This document shows positions 7,982-16,372 of a stretch of DNA of 43,101 bases, piece by piece. This DNA comes from Lachnospiraceae bacterium UBA7182 (lineage in GTDB: Bacteria; Bacillota; Clostridia; Lachnospirales; Lachnospiraceae). A program made the position numbers and the translations under genes. Location: positions 1 to 43,101 of the forward strand of contig DKVI01000091.1 of assembly GCA_002491115.1 (NCBI GenBank), written 5' to 3'. Below the pieces are notes generated by a model. The model was not told the origin of the DNA and did no database searches. It saw nothing but the letters and a program-made list of their open reading frames with translations. Numbering within the stretch: position 1 is the stretch's first letter; every line of letters begins with the position of its first letter.

Positions 7982-9720
7982 GTTATATCAGCCGACGTAT
8001 ACAGCCGATAATAAAGGCCCTTCTTTTCCATCAGTGCATGATGGCTTCCTTCCTCCACGATCCGGTTGCCTGAAAGGACCAGGATGCGGTCTGCCCCGTG
8101 GATCGTGGTCAGGCGGTGGGCGATGGTAAGGGTCGTCCTCCCCTGGGAAAGCCTGTCCAGCGATTCACTTACCAGATGTTCGCTTTCATTGTCCAGCGCG
8201 GCGGTAGCCTCATCCAGAAGAAGTACCTTAGGCGCCTTTAAAAAGATCCTTGCGATACTGATCCTCTGCTTTTGTCCGCCGGAAAGCTTCACGCCCCGCT
8301 CCCCCACAAAGGTATCATAGCCGTCTTTTAAGCTCAGGATAAATTCGTGGGCGCCTGCCGCTTTCGCCGCCTCCGTCACTTCCTCTCTGGAAGCGCCCGG
8401 TCTTCCGTAGGCAATATTCTCATAGACGCTGCCGGAAAAAAGGTATACGTCCTGCTGGACAATCCCCACATGGCTTCTTAAGCTTTTCAGCGTAATATCT
8501 TTCAGATTATGGCCGTCCAGAAAGATCTCTCCCTTTGTCGGGTCGTAGAACCGGGGAATCAGATTGCAAAGGGTCGTCTTTCCTCCTCCTGACGGTCCCA
8601 CCAGAGCCACCTTCTCACCTGCATGGATGACCAGGTCGATATCGGACAGCACCGGCGTATGGTCGTCGGGATATTCAAAAGAGACATGCTGAAACGTCAT
8701 CTCTCCTTTTATATCCTCCACAGGGGCCGCCCCCTCTTCGTCAAAAATATCCACCGTGGCGTCCATCAGTTCCGCAAACCGCTCAATGCCTGTCATCCCT
8801 CTCTGGAACTGCTCGGCAAACTCGATGATACGGCGGATGGTCGCCAGAAGCGTCGTCACATACAGCGTGTACGCCACCAGGTCCGCAGGCGCGATCAGCC
8901 CCCGGATCATAAAGACGCCCCCGGCTATGATCACCACCACATACATCAGCCCGTCGAACATACGGATGGTATTCTGGAACGCCGCCATATACTTGTATGT
9001 ATGGCGTTTGATTTTCAGAAATTCCTGGTTGTCATGATTGAATTTTGCAAGCTCCACCGACTCGTTGGCAAAAGCCCTGACTACTTTATTGCCCAGAAGG
9101 CTGTCCTCAATCCTGGCGTTCAGTTCGCCGATATGGTTTCTCTGGCGCTTAAAAGCCTTGCGCACCTGCAGATTAAAATAAGAGCAGGATACGGCCATGA
9201 CAGGAATCAGCACAAAGATAATGACTGTCAAAAGCAGATTGATCCTGGCAAGGATGATAAAAGACACCACCGCCTTTAAAAACGCAATAAAAAATTCCTC
9301 CGGGCAATGGTGGGCAAATTCAGTCACGTCAAACAGATCGCTTGTAATGCGGGACATGATCTGCCCCACCTTCGTATTATTAAAATAATTGTCAGACAGC
9401 TTCTGCAAATGGGCAAAAGCGTCTTCCCGCATATCCGTCTCAATGGCAGCTCCCATCACATGGCCCGTATACGCCATATAGTAGCTTGCCATCCCGTCCA
9501 CAATACGCAGGGCAAAATACACGCCGCCGATGGTCAGGATCGTGCGCATGGTCAGCGCGGACAGATCCTGCATTCCCACATTGGTGATATACCGAAGGAT
9601 CAGCGGCAGCACCAGTTCGCAGACCGTCGTAAGAGCGGCGCAGAACAAATCCATGACCATAATACCCGCGTATTTTTTATAATAGGGGATAAATCTTCGT
9701 AACAGCACGCCTGTTTTCAT
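7975..9720 (-). CDS. ABC transporter, fused permease and ATPase (exporter type)
   Basis: This is a half-transporter of the MsbA/LmrA-like exporter class, expected to work as a homodimer or with a partner. The 581-residue protein has six membrane helices (about residues 1-310) and a C-terminal nucleotide-binding domain. The latter shows Walker A GPSGGGKTT, signature LSGGQKQR, Walker B VLLLDEATAALD and the switch histidine in IAHRLTT. The substrate cannot be predicted. No second half-transporter lies beside it, so a homodimer is more likely. The coaD stop/start pair overlaps it by four bases (ATGA), showing coupling with coaD upstream. The function in this otherwise housekeeping operon is unclear. 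Confidence 0.92.
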   Translation of the reverse strand: MKTGVLLRRFIPYYKKYAGIMVMDLFCAALTTVCELVLPLILRYITNVGMQDLSALTMRTILTIGGVYFALRIVDGMASYYMAYTGHVMGAAIETDMREDAFAHLQKLSDNYFNNTKVGQIMSRITSDLFDVTEFAHHCPEEFFIAFLKAVVSFIILARINLLLTVIIFVLIPVMAVSCSYFNLQVRKAFKRQRNHIGELNARIEDSLLGNKVVRAFANESVELAKFNHDNQEFLKIKRHTYKYMAAFQNTIRMFDGLMYVVVIIAGGVFMIRGLIAPADLVAYTLYVTTLLATIRRIIEFAEQFQRGMTGIERFAELMDATVDIFDEEGAAPVEDIKGEMTFQHVSFEYPDDHTPVLSDIDLVIHAGEKVALVGPSGGGKTTLCNLIPRFYDPTKGEIFLDGHNLKDITLKSLRSHVGIVQQDVYLFSGSVYENIAYGRPGASREEVTEAAKAAGAHEFILSLKDGYDTFVGERGVKLSGGQKQRISIARIFLKAPKVLLLDEATAALDNESEHLVSESLDRLSQGRTTLTIAHRLTTIHGADRILVLSGNRIVEEGSHHALMEKKGLYYRLYTSADITC

Positions 9721-10208
9721 TGCGCTTTTCTCTCTCTTACTTTCTCCTGCACCTTTAAGATCACCGGCTCAGGTACAAATTCCCGGATATCCCCGTCAAA
9801 GAAAGCCACCTCTTTTACGATGGTGGAACTTAAGTAAGAGTATTCTAGGCTTGTGGCCAGGAACATGGTATCCACATCCGGGTTCATCTTACGGTTTGTC
9901 TGGGCCATCTGCAGCTCATATTCAAAATCAGAGATGGCGCGGAGTCCCCTTACAATGGTATTTGCCTGCATCTGCCTGGCAAAATCCACTAAAAGCCCGG
10001 AGAAACACATTACTCTGACTTTGGGAAAGTCCGCCGTTACTTCTTTCAGCATCCCAACCCGCTCATCCACCGAAAAAAGCGGCGCCTTCGCTCCGTTGTT
10101 CAGAACCCCGACGATCAGTTCATCCACTGTCTGGGAGGCTCTCTTAATAATATCCACATGCCCCAGGGTCACCGGGTCAAAGCTTCCCGGATAAATTGCA
10201 CGAATCAT
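9717..10208 (-). CDS. coaD: Phosphopantetheine adenylyltransferase
   Basis: CoaD joins 4'-phosphopantetheine and ATP to make dephospho-CoA, the penultimate step of coenzyme A synthesis. The 163-residue protein has the usual length. The N-terminal YPGSFDPVTLGHVDII carries the T/HxGH nucleotidyltransferase signature, and a later segment LRAISDFEYELQMAQTN is highly characteristic of CoaD. The C-terminal SSTIVKEVAFF is also conserved. It lies 25 bases downstream of rsmD, the common Firmicutes pairing (ylbH-ylbI in B. subtilis), and overlaps the ABC gene by 4 bases. I see nothing unusual. Confidence 0.97.
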   Translation of the reverse strand: MIRAIYPGSFDPVTLGHVDIIKRASQTVDELIVGVLNNGAKAPLFSVDERVGMLKEVTADFPKVRVMCFSGLLVDFARQMQANTIVRGLRAISDFEYELQMAQTNRKMNPDVDTMFLATSLEYSYLSSTIVKEVAFFDGDIREFVPEPVILKVQEKVRERKAQ

Positions 10209-10233
10209 CTGTTTTCCTTTCTCTCACTCTCCC

Positions 10234-10800
10234 TCATGCTTCCATGTCTGTGTCTTTTTGCAGAAATACATGCTGGTTCGTCTTGTATTTTTTATATTTA
10301 TAAGCGTGATATCCCAGCTCTTCCAGATAGGAAAAATCGGTTTCCAGAGAAGCTTCCACCACAAGGACCGTACAGGCATCCGCCAGATCACTGTCCGCCA
10401 GATAAGTAAGTATCTGCCGCTCCAGCCCCTGATCATAGGGCGGGTCCATAAAGATGATGTCAAAGGGTTTCTGCCCTTCCAGCCGCCGAAGCCCTGTCAG
10501 GGCGTCGCATTGATACACCTCCGCCCGTTCCATAAGCCGGGTAAATAAGAGGTTCTCTTTGATACACCTGACTGCCTTGCTGTTTTGTTCCACTATCACC
10601 GCATGGGCGGCGCCTCTGCTTAAAGCCTCAATGGCAATGGCGCCGCTGCCGCCGAACAGATCCAGGAAGCGGCTGTCCGGCACATCTGTCTGCAGCGTAT
10701 TAAACAAAGTTTCTTTTATCTTATCGGTCGTAGGCCTTGTATCCATTCCTTTTATCGTCTTTAACGGCATACTGCGGGCCGTACCTGCGATCACTCTCAT
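10234..10800 (-). CDS. rsmD: 16S rRNA (guanine966-N2)-methyltransferase RsmD
   Basis: RsmD methylates N2 of G966 in 16S rRNA using SAM. The 188-residue protein begins MRVIAGTARSMPLKTIKG, typical of the family, with the TRPTTDKIKETLFN motif at about 21-34. The SAM-binding loop is FLDLFGGSGAIAIEALSRGA, and the catalytic motif is DPPYDQG at about residue 116. Its ATG overlaps the end of the cyclo-ligase/ProA fusion gene by 4 bases. The pairing with coaD is conserved in many Firmicutes. No anomalies were seen. Confidence 0.96.
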   Translation of the reverse strand: MRVIAGTARSMPLKTIKGMDTRPTTDKIKETLFNTLQTDVPDSRFLDLFGGSGAIAIEALSRGAAHAVIVEQNSKAVRCIKENLLFTRLMERAEVYQCDALTGLRRLEGQKPFDIIFMDPPYDQGLERQILTYLADSDLADACTVLVVEASLETDFSYLEELGYHAYKYKKYKTNQHVFLQKDTDMEA

Positions 10801-12614
10801 CGTACCTGGCCGTTTCCGTAGATGATATATTTCGTGGAAGTGAGCGCTTCTAACCCCATAGGGCCTCTGGCATGGAGTTTCTGGGTACTGATGCCGATCT
10901 CCGCGCCGAAGCCGAACTCAAAACCGTCCGTAAAACGGGTGGAAGCGTTCACATAGACCGCCGCCGCGTCCACTTCATTTAAGAATTTCTGGGCATTGGC
11001 ATAATCAGAGGTGACGATCGCTTCTGAATGCCCCGTATTGTATCGGTTAATATGGGCAATCGCCTCGTCAATCCCGGACACTGTCTTAATCGAGAGGATA
11101 TAATCCAGATACTCCGTCCCCCAGTCCGTTTCGGAAGCAGGCACGACTCCGTCCACTGCCCTGCAGGCTTTTTCATCTCCTCTTAGTTCCACCTGCTTCT
11201 CATCCAGACGGCTTTTAAGCACAGGTAAAAACCGGTCCGCGATCTTCTCGTGGACAACCAGGGACTCACAGGCATTGCACACACCGATGCGCTGGGTCTT
11301 GGCATTAAAAACAATCTCCGCCGCCATCTTTACATCTGCGCTTTCATCCACGAAAATATGGCAGTTGCCTGTTCCCGTCTCGATGACCGGAATCCGGCTG
11401 TTCTCCACCACCGTGCGGATCAGCCCCGCGCCGCCTCTGGGAATCAGCACGTCCACATACCGGTTCATCTTCATAAATTCCTGCACAGTCTCCCTTCTTG
11501 TATCCTCAATGAACTGTATGGCATCCTGCGGGATGCCTCTATGCAAAAGTGCCGTGCGGATTGCTTTTACAATGGCTTTGTTGGAACGAAAGGCGTCGCT
11601 TCCGCCCCTTAAGATTACGATATTTCCGGCTTTAAAGCAGAGCGCAAAGGCATCCGCGGTTACGTTGGGACGGGATTCGTAAATGATGCCGATCACGCCC
11701 AGGGGGACTCTTTTCTGCCCGATGGTCAGTCCGTTGGGGCGCTGTTTCATGGAAAGCACTTCCCCCACCGGATCAGGAAGCGCCGCCACCTGACGGATTC
11801 CTTCTGCCATCCCTTCGATCCGGCTTTCGTCCAGTATCAGACGGTCCACAAGGCCGGGGTTCATACCGTTTTCTCTGGCCAGCGCCACGTCTTTTGCATT
11901 TTCGGACAGAATATAACCGCTCATATGCAAAAGCATATCCGCCACATGAAGAAGCGCCTCATCCTTACGTCCGGTGTTCATGATCCGAAGCGCCGGTTCC
12001 GCCGCCCGGGCATCCCGGCCGATTTCTTCCAGCGTCTTTACCGCTTTTTTCACCGGCAGCAGTATCCTGTCTTCTGTTATGATACATTCGGGAAGTATGT
12101 CATGTTCTTCAAAGGGCACTTCCGGAAATACCTGAAATTCAAACGCCAGCGCAATATGTATCAGTCCCGGATGCTTTTCCAGATAACGGTCGTAATAGCC
12201 GCCTCCGTATCCTACCCGATGGCAATGTTCGTCAAACGCCACCCCTGGCATCAGAAGAAGGCCCTCTTCTGTCTCGCAGAGCGGACAGCTTTCTTTGGGT
12301 TCCATAATGCCGAAGCTTCCGGACTCCAGATCGTCCAGCGTATCTACATAATAGTAATGCATGATGCCGTCGCCGTCCACCCGGGGAGCCGCCACTTTCT
12401 TATGGTCCCTCCATGCCTGCTGCATCAAAAGCCTCGTCTCCACTTCCCGCTTGGCATCCACATAGGCCAGGAGAATCTTCGCCTCCTGATAGGCGTCAAG
12501 CCCTGTAAAACGCTCCACTATACGGACGCTGTCCTCATGCAGCCGGGTAAGTTCGGCCGCGGCCCTGCGTCTTTTTACTTCTTCTCTAATTTCCTTTTTT
12601 CTGTTTTTTTCCAT
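10797..12614 (-). CDS. Fusion: 5-formyltetrahydrofolate cyclo-ligase + glutamate-5-semialdehyde dehydrogenase
   Basis: This is a 605-residue two-domain protein. Residues 1 to about 188 are a 5-formyl-THF cyclo-ligase, which converts 5-formyl-THF to 5,10-methenyl-THF using ATP; the motif MPGVAFDEHCHRVGYGGGYY is at 122-141. Residues from about 191 to 605 are a complete ProA, the NADPH-dependent second step of proline synthesis. Its expected catalytic cysteine is Cys446 in RIGVCNACES, with YESRPNVTADAF (312-323) and ETGTGNCHIFVD before it. The frame is open throughout and the linker is only a few residues, so this is a fusion, not two overlapping genes. No proB lies in the window. The ATG sits inside the last 29 bases of the DUF896 gene, with GGAGAG just upstream. 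Confidence 0.93.
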   Translation of the reverse strand: MEKNRKKEIREEVKRRRAAAELTRLHEDSVRIVERFTGLDAYQEAKILLAYVDAKREVETRLLMQQAWRDHKKVAAPRVDGDGIMHYYYVDTLDDLESGSFGIMEPKESCPLCETEEGLLLMPGVAFDEHCHRVGYGGGYYDRYLEKHPGLIHIALAFEFQVFPEVPFEEHDILPECIITEDRILLPVKKAVKTLEEIGRDARAAEPALRIMNTGRKDEALLHVADMLLHMSGYILSENAKDVALARENGMNPGLVDRLILDESRIEGMAEGIRQVAALPDPVGEVLSMKQRPNGLTIGQKRVPLGVIGIIYESRPNVTADAFALCFKAGNIVILRGGSDAFRSNKAIVKAIRTALLHRGIPQDAIQFIEDTRRETVQEFMKMNRYVDVLIPRGGAGLIRTVVENSRIPVIETGTGNCHIFVDESADVKMAAEIVFNAKTQRIGVCNACESLVVHEKIADRFLPVLKSRLDEKQVELRGDEKACRAVDGVVPASETDWGTEYLDYILSIKTVSGIDEAIAHINRYNTGHSEAIVTSDYANAQKFLNEVDAAAVYVNASTRFTDGFEFGFGAEIGISTQKLHARGPMGLEALTSTKYIIYGNGQVR

Positions 12615-12816
12615 GTTTCTCTCCTAGATTTACGATTGTACCGTCCGGTTCCTGAATATCAATATTGTCCAGCTGGCTCTTTAAATTCGCCCTGACCGCC
12701 GCCAGAAACTCCTGCCTTAAAAGCTGCTGCTCCTTTTTCTCCGCCTCTGTAAGCCCTTCCGCCTTTGACTTTCGCGCCAGCTCGTTGATCCTTGCGATCT
12801 TCGCGTCATCTACCAC
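12586..12816 (-). CDS. DUF896 / YnzC-like small protein
   Basis: This 76-residue protein of the DUF896 (YnzC/YneA-operon) family has the family core KIARINELARKSKAEGLT at the N-terminus. The segment EKKEQQLLRQEFLAAVRANL follows, then a basic tail. The B. subtilis members are small helical cytoplasmic proteins of unclear function. I place the start at the GTG at 12816, because GGGAGG lies 8 bases upstream and this gives the usual family length. The frame stays open for another 50 codons upstream, but that stretch has no family similarity and folds into hairpins. The gene overlaps the fusion gene by 29 bases. Confidence 0.85.
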   Translation of the reverse strand: MVDDAKIARINELARKSKAEGLTEAEKKEQQLLRQEFLAAVRANLKSQLDNIDIQEPDGTIVNLGEKHGKKQKKGN

Positions 12817-12834
12817 AACCTGTCCCTCCCTGTC

Positions 12835-12899
12835 CGGATCATTGATCCGATCGATATCTGCCCCACGAAAGCGCAGGCCTGCTAACGGCCCGTGCTTTC
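12835..12899 (-). promoter_or_regulatory. Structured leader upstream of the DUF896 gene
   Basis: Between a promoter-like sequence and the GTG start, the minus-strand transcript can fold into a long hairpin. Its arms are 12867-12879 and 12887-12899: 13 positions with one A-C mismatch and one G-U pair, and a 7-base loop. A second perfect 6-bp hairpin follows (12835-12840 with 12844-12849, loop of three) just before the ribosome binding site. A small CCGC/GCGG hairpin is also present at about 12921-12932. I cannot match this to a known riboswitch class. Confidence 0.5.
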
Positions 12900-12940
12900 C
12901 ACGCTGCCATACCCGCCGCACCTGCGGCACGATATAATCT

Positions 12941-12969
12941 AATTTACAACATCCTGGCTTTAAAGACAA
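12941..12969 (-). promoter_or_regulatory. Possible sigma-A promoter of the DUF896-fusion-rsmD-coaD run
   Basis: The minus strand reads TTGTCT (12969-12964), 17 bases, TAAATT (12946-12941), about 125 bases before the DUF896 start codon. The match is moderate. It would put the structured leader in the 5' untranslated region. Confidence 0.4.
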
Positions 12970-12971
12970 TC

Positions 12972-13415
12972 CTAACTTGTATAATTTTCAAGAAAATTGT
13001 AAAGTTCTTCTTCATTCTTTAAATATTTTCCCTGGCGGATCTCCTCCTGGAGCCCCAGAGGAAGGACATCCAGGATCACATCCGTATATTCATAGACTTC
13101 ATTTTCCGGAAGCCGGTAGACTGTCACATACTCGTCATGATTCACCAGAACAAACTCATAACCGTCTGTCTCTGCCGTCTCTTTTTGTTCTTCTGTCTCA
13201 GGTTCAGGCGTCAAAGGCTTTTGTTCCTCTTTTTCAGACGTGGAAGACACCTGGTCCGGCGCTGTCCTGGCGGGAACCATCTCCACCAGTTCGGTCCCTC
13301 TTTGCTCTCCCGGCGGGACGGACGTATCTCTCCCGAAATACCAGTAAGAAAATACAACAGTCAGAATTAAAAGGGCAAAAGCGCTCAAGCAGATCCCCCA
13401 TATCTTTTTAGACAT
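12972..13415 (-). CDS. BofC-like C-terminal domain membrane protein
   Basis: The 147-residue protein has a short basic N-terminus and one membrane segment (about residues 6-27). A low-complexity Thr/Glu/Pro-rich linker of about 50 residues follows. The C-terminal domain reads YVTVYRLPENEVYEYTD and ends IRQGKYLKNEEELYNFLENY. That C-terminus resembles the BofC C-terminal region seen in many clostridial spore-related proteins, but the match is from memory and not strong. I chose the ATG at 13415 because AAGGAGG lies 7 bases upstream; an in-frame ATG at 13436 lacks an RBS. It would face outside the cytoplasm. Downstream of a SpoVB-like gene, a sporulation link is plausible. Confidence 0.68.
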   Translation of the reverse strand: MSKKIWGICLSAFALLILTVVFSYWYFGRDTSVPPGEQRGTELVEMVPARTAPDQVSSTSEKEEQKPLTPEPETEEQKETAETDGYEFVLVNHDEYVTVYRLPENEVYEYTDVILDVLPLGLQEEIRQGKYLKNEEELYNFLENYTS

Positions 13416-13464
13416 AATAAAACCTCCTTTTTCCATAGTATGAACTGGAAAAAAGAGGTCTATT

Positions 13465-15126
13465 CTACATAAGGTGTAATTTTTTAGCGATTTTTACCAC
13501 AAGATACCCTTTGGGAAAGCCTAAAATCTCTTCTTCCTTCAGCCCTTTCAGCAGAAGAAGCGAAATCCCGTACACAACAACCGCCACTGCGCAGGCGGAC
13601 AAAGTAGCCACAGTATTGCTCTTTACTGTCGCCATCAGCCCTTTGTGTATGCCAAAAGCAGCCGCCCCCATGATTGCCGAAGCCGCCAGCGGCACAAGAA
13701 AGGTCCGTACAATCTCCTGCCGGTATCTCATATATCTGGCGATGGAGCGGGAATTCAAAACGCACATCAAAAACGCGAAGAAAATATTCGCCCATACCAC
13801 CGCATAGATATTCAGATTCGCTCCCAGGATCAGAAGCACCAGAAGCGCCACATGCAGCACAAGAGATACGGCGGCATGGATCACCGGAAGCCGCATCTTA
13901 TCCATCCCCTGCAGGATGCCGTTGGTCAGGGTAGACATGCCGTAAAAAACCACGGACGCGCTTCCCATCTGAAGCAGACTGGCCGAAAGCTGTATATGGT
14001 TTTTTGCACCGAACAAAAGTGTAAGAACCGGTTCCGCCAGCACGGAAAGACCCACTGCACAGGGAATACAGACCACCATTACAAAACGGATGGCGTTTTC
14101 CGTCTTTCTTCGCATCTCCCGGCGGTCTTTATTCACCCTGGCTCTTGTAAGGGCCGGAATCGCAGAGGACGCCATGGCGGAAGCCACCGCAATCGGGACG
14201 TTGGTTAAAAGCTTGTATTCTCCGCTGAAAATACCCCACAGCTCGTCGATTCTCATACTTTGATACTGTTTGGACACCATCAGATGTTTAAAAACACCCT
14301 GGTCGATAATACCGCTTATATTATAGACTGCCGTACTTAAGATTACCGGAAAGATCGTGACAAACAAAAGATAATAGATCTCCCGGGTAGATTCCACACT
14401 GTCGCTTTTATCCATCTGGCGTCTCTTCTTCATCACTCTGCTGTAGGCAAATATGATAAAAAGCAAAAAGACAAGCCCTGTCAAAGCACCCGCTCCTGTA
14501 CCAAGCGTACTCCCCGCGGCGCCATAGGCATAAGCCGCCGTCCCGGTAGATAAAAGAGCATCCAGCCTGGTACCGTATTTAAACAGCGCCCACGCCGCGC
14601 CGATACTGACGGCAGCGTTTACCACCTGCTCCACAATCTGCGAGACCGCCGTGGGTACCATGGAGCCAAGGCCCTGAAAGTAGCCCCTTACACACCCCAT
14701 AAGCGCCACCACCAGAATCGTGGGAGCCAGTACCTGAAGCGCCAGTTTACTCTGCGGCGTATTTACCACCACTTTGCTGAAAAATCCCGCCCCGAAAAAG
14801 ACCAGAAGAGAAGCGATTCCCCCTGATATAAGAGCAAAAATCAATGTACATTTAAATATTTTATAGGCGGCTTTTACCCTGCCTTTTGCCATCCTGGCAG
14901 ACACAAGCTTCGATACGGCCAGCGGCAGGCTGAAAGAGGATATAAGCAGCATCATGGAGTATACTTCATAAGCAGCCGAGTAGTAGCTGTTGCCCACCGG
15001 CCCGAGAATCCTTGTGACAGGTACTCTGTAGACCAGCCCGATGATACGGACAATGATAGAAGCTGCCGCCAGGATGCTTCCCTGCACAATGTAGTTGGAT
15101 TTTCGCTTACTGTTTTTTTTCGCCAT
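13465..15126 (-). CDS. SpoVB/MurJ-like polysaccharide flippase (MOP superfamily)
   Basis: This is a 553-residue integral membrane protein with about 14 helices, of the oligosaccharide flippase group that includes SpoVB, YtgP and MurJ. A basic N-terminus (MAKKNSKRKSNY) precedes the first helix, which runs into the family-typical stretch IVRIIGLVYRVPVTRILGP. The motif YFQGLGSMVPTAVSQIVEQ near residue 150 is also conserved. In B. subtilis SpoVB is needed for spore cortex synthesis and is thought to move lipid-linked cell wall precursors. Whether this one serves the spore cortex or vegetative wall is not decidable. The gene lies between the BofC-like gene and a DUF3048 lipoprotein gene, separated by 28-49 bases. 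Confidence 0.88.
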   Translation of the reverse strand: MAKKNSKRKSNYIVQGSILAAASIIVRIIGLVYRVPVTRILGPVGNSYYSAAYEVYSMMLLISSFSLPLAVSKLVSARMAKGRVKAAYKIFKCTLIFALISGGIASLLVFFGAGFFSKVVVNTPQSKLALQVLAPTILVVALMGCVRGYFQGLGSMVPTAVSQIVEQVVNAAVSIGAAWALFKYGTRLDALLSTGTAAYAYGAAGSTLGTGAGALTGLVFLLFIIFAYSRVMKKRRQMDKSDSVESTREIYYLLFVTIFPVILSTAVYNISGIIDQGVFKHLMVSKQYQSMRIDELWGIFSGEYKLLTNVPIAVASAMASSAIPALTRARVNKDRREMRRKTENAIRFVMVVCIPCAVGLSVLAEPVLTLLFGAKNHIQLSASLLQMGSASVVFYGMSTLTNGILQGMDKMRLPVIHAAVSLVLHVALLVLLILGANLNIYAVVWANIFFAFLMCVLNSRSIARYMRYRQEIVRTFLVPLAASAIMGAAAFGIHKGLMATVKSNTVATLSACAVAVVVYGISLLLLKGLKEEEILGFPKGYLVVKIAKKLHLM

Positions 15127-15174
15127 AGATACTGAATCCTCTTTATGTATTTCCTGCCTGGTTGCCCTGAAGCG

Positions 15175-16359
15175 TTAAAATGTCACCGGATTTCCGTCCA
15201 CCGAAACACTGTCGGCGTACTCTTCCCAGATATTGCAGACCCAGGTCTTTCCCTGGTTGAAAATAATCTCGTTGCCCGCTTCGTCATAGTATTTGGCCGG
15301 AGAATCGTCTCCGTCCCAGCGCTCCCAGCGTCCTTTGATCATCTTACCGTTGGTGAATACGATACAGTCCCCTTCCCCATGTACGCCGAAAGCCAGATAA
15401 TCATGGCTGTCGCGGACTTCACCGTGACAGTACTGAAAGACCACGTTGCTTACCGCAAGCTGTCTGCCGTCCAGGGAATCGATATGTTTGCCGCCGTGCT
15501 GATACCGGTAGTACAGCCCGTCATTCTCATTATACTCAAAATACGCCCTGACGCCGCCGTATCCGCCCTGGCTGCCTTTCTCTCCCGGGCAGAGCTTTAC
15601 AGCGTCCGGCGCGTCCTTGTAATCCGCTTTCGTGCCGTCTGCGGCAAAGGTAAATTTGGGTGTAAAAGTATCTTCGTACGCCTGCGCGTATCCTCTCTGC
15701 TCTATACCCTTTTTCAGCTTGTCCACAAACAGATAGCCTGTAAACTCATCCCGATAGCCCGGCCTTGAGATCCGGTCATAAGCGATGGGTGTAGGCGTAT
15801 CGATGCCCCCGGTCGCCTGGCTGATATTATCCACCCGGTCGCTGTTTAACAGATCGGCCACATACGGGACCGCCAGCCCCCAGTGACAGTAGATGGCGTC
15901 ATATTCCAGCGCCGTATACACATAATAATCCCGGCTGGAACGGATGGGACCTATATGGTCCAGGCTGTCATAGTCTTCAAAGATTCCCATCAAGCGGGTA
16001 ATCCGTCCTTCCACGCAGGCCTCGTAGATCACGCTTGCCTTGGAAATACCGTACTGGGGCTGCGCAATGTCGTTGTTGGGGATCATGACCGCGATGGGAC
16101 GCCTGTCCCCCACGGATGCGTCCACTTCTGTCCCGGTCAGATAACTGTGTACCTTTCCCCCGCCCATATCATGTTCTTCTATGACAGGGTAGAGAAATGC
16201 CGGTTCTTCTTCCTCCTGGGAAGGTTCTTCCTCCACCGGTTCTTCTTTGGACGGCTCAATTACATCCACGCTGGGACTTTCCGTCTCTTCCGTATGCGCA
16301 CATCCTGCGGCCGCAGCGACGGTCAGCATAAAAAGTGTAAAAACTTTCCACTTTTTCAT
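15175..16359 (-). CDS. DUF3048 (YerB-like) lipoprotein
   Basis: This is a 394-residue lipoprotein. The signal peptide ends in AAAAGC, a lipobox with Cys20 as the lipidated residue. An acidic linker rich in Glu/Pro follows (about 24-55), then the DUF3048 domain. Family features include RPIAVMIPNNDIAQPQYGIS and a segment GPIRSSRDYYVYTALEYDAI, both typical of YerB. The biochemical role of DUF3048 is unknown; the surface location follows from the lipobox. GAGAGG precedes the ATG by about 7 bases. It stands 13 bases after ybeY and may be co-transcribed with it. Confidence 0.9.
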   Translation of the reverse strand: MKKWKVFTLFMLTVAAAAGCAHTEETESPSVDVIEPSKEEPVEEEPSQEEEEPAFLYPVIEEHDMGGGKVHSYLTGTEVDASVGDRRPIAVMIPNNDIAQPQYGISKASVIYEACVEGRITRLMGIFEDYDSLDHIGPIRSSRDYYVYTALEYDAIYCHWGLAVPYVADLLNSDRVDNISQATGGIDTPTPIAYDRISRPGYRDEFTGYLFVDKLKKGIEQRGYAQAYEDTFTPKFTFAADGTKADYKDAPDAVKLCPGEKGSQGGYGGVRAYFEYNENDGLYYRYQHGGKHIDSLDGRQLAVSNVVFQYCHGEVRDSHDYLAFGVHGEGDCIVFTNGKMIKGRWERWDGDDSPAKYYDEAGNEIIFNQGKTWVCNIWEEYADSVSVDGNPVTF

Positions 16360-16372
16360 ATGTTATCCTCTC

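Noticed and set aside
12817..12969. N-terminal extension of the DUF896 protein by about 50 residues
   Set aside because: The frame is open, but the extension has no family similarity, lacks an RBS, and coincides with strong hairpins. The GTG at 12816 has GGGAGG at the right distance.
12835..12971. SRP RNA, 6S RNA or tRNA in the DUF896 leader
   Set aside because: No SRP tetraloop region, no 6S central bubble and no T-loop consensus were found; the folds are plain hairpins.
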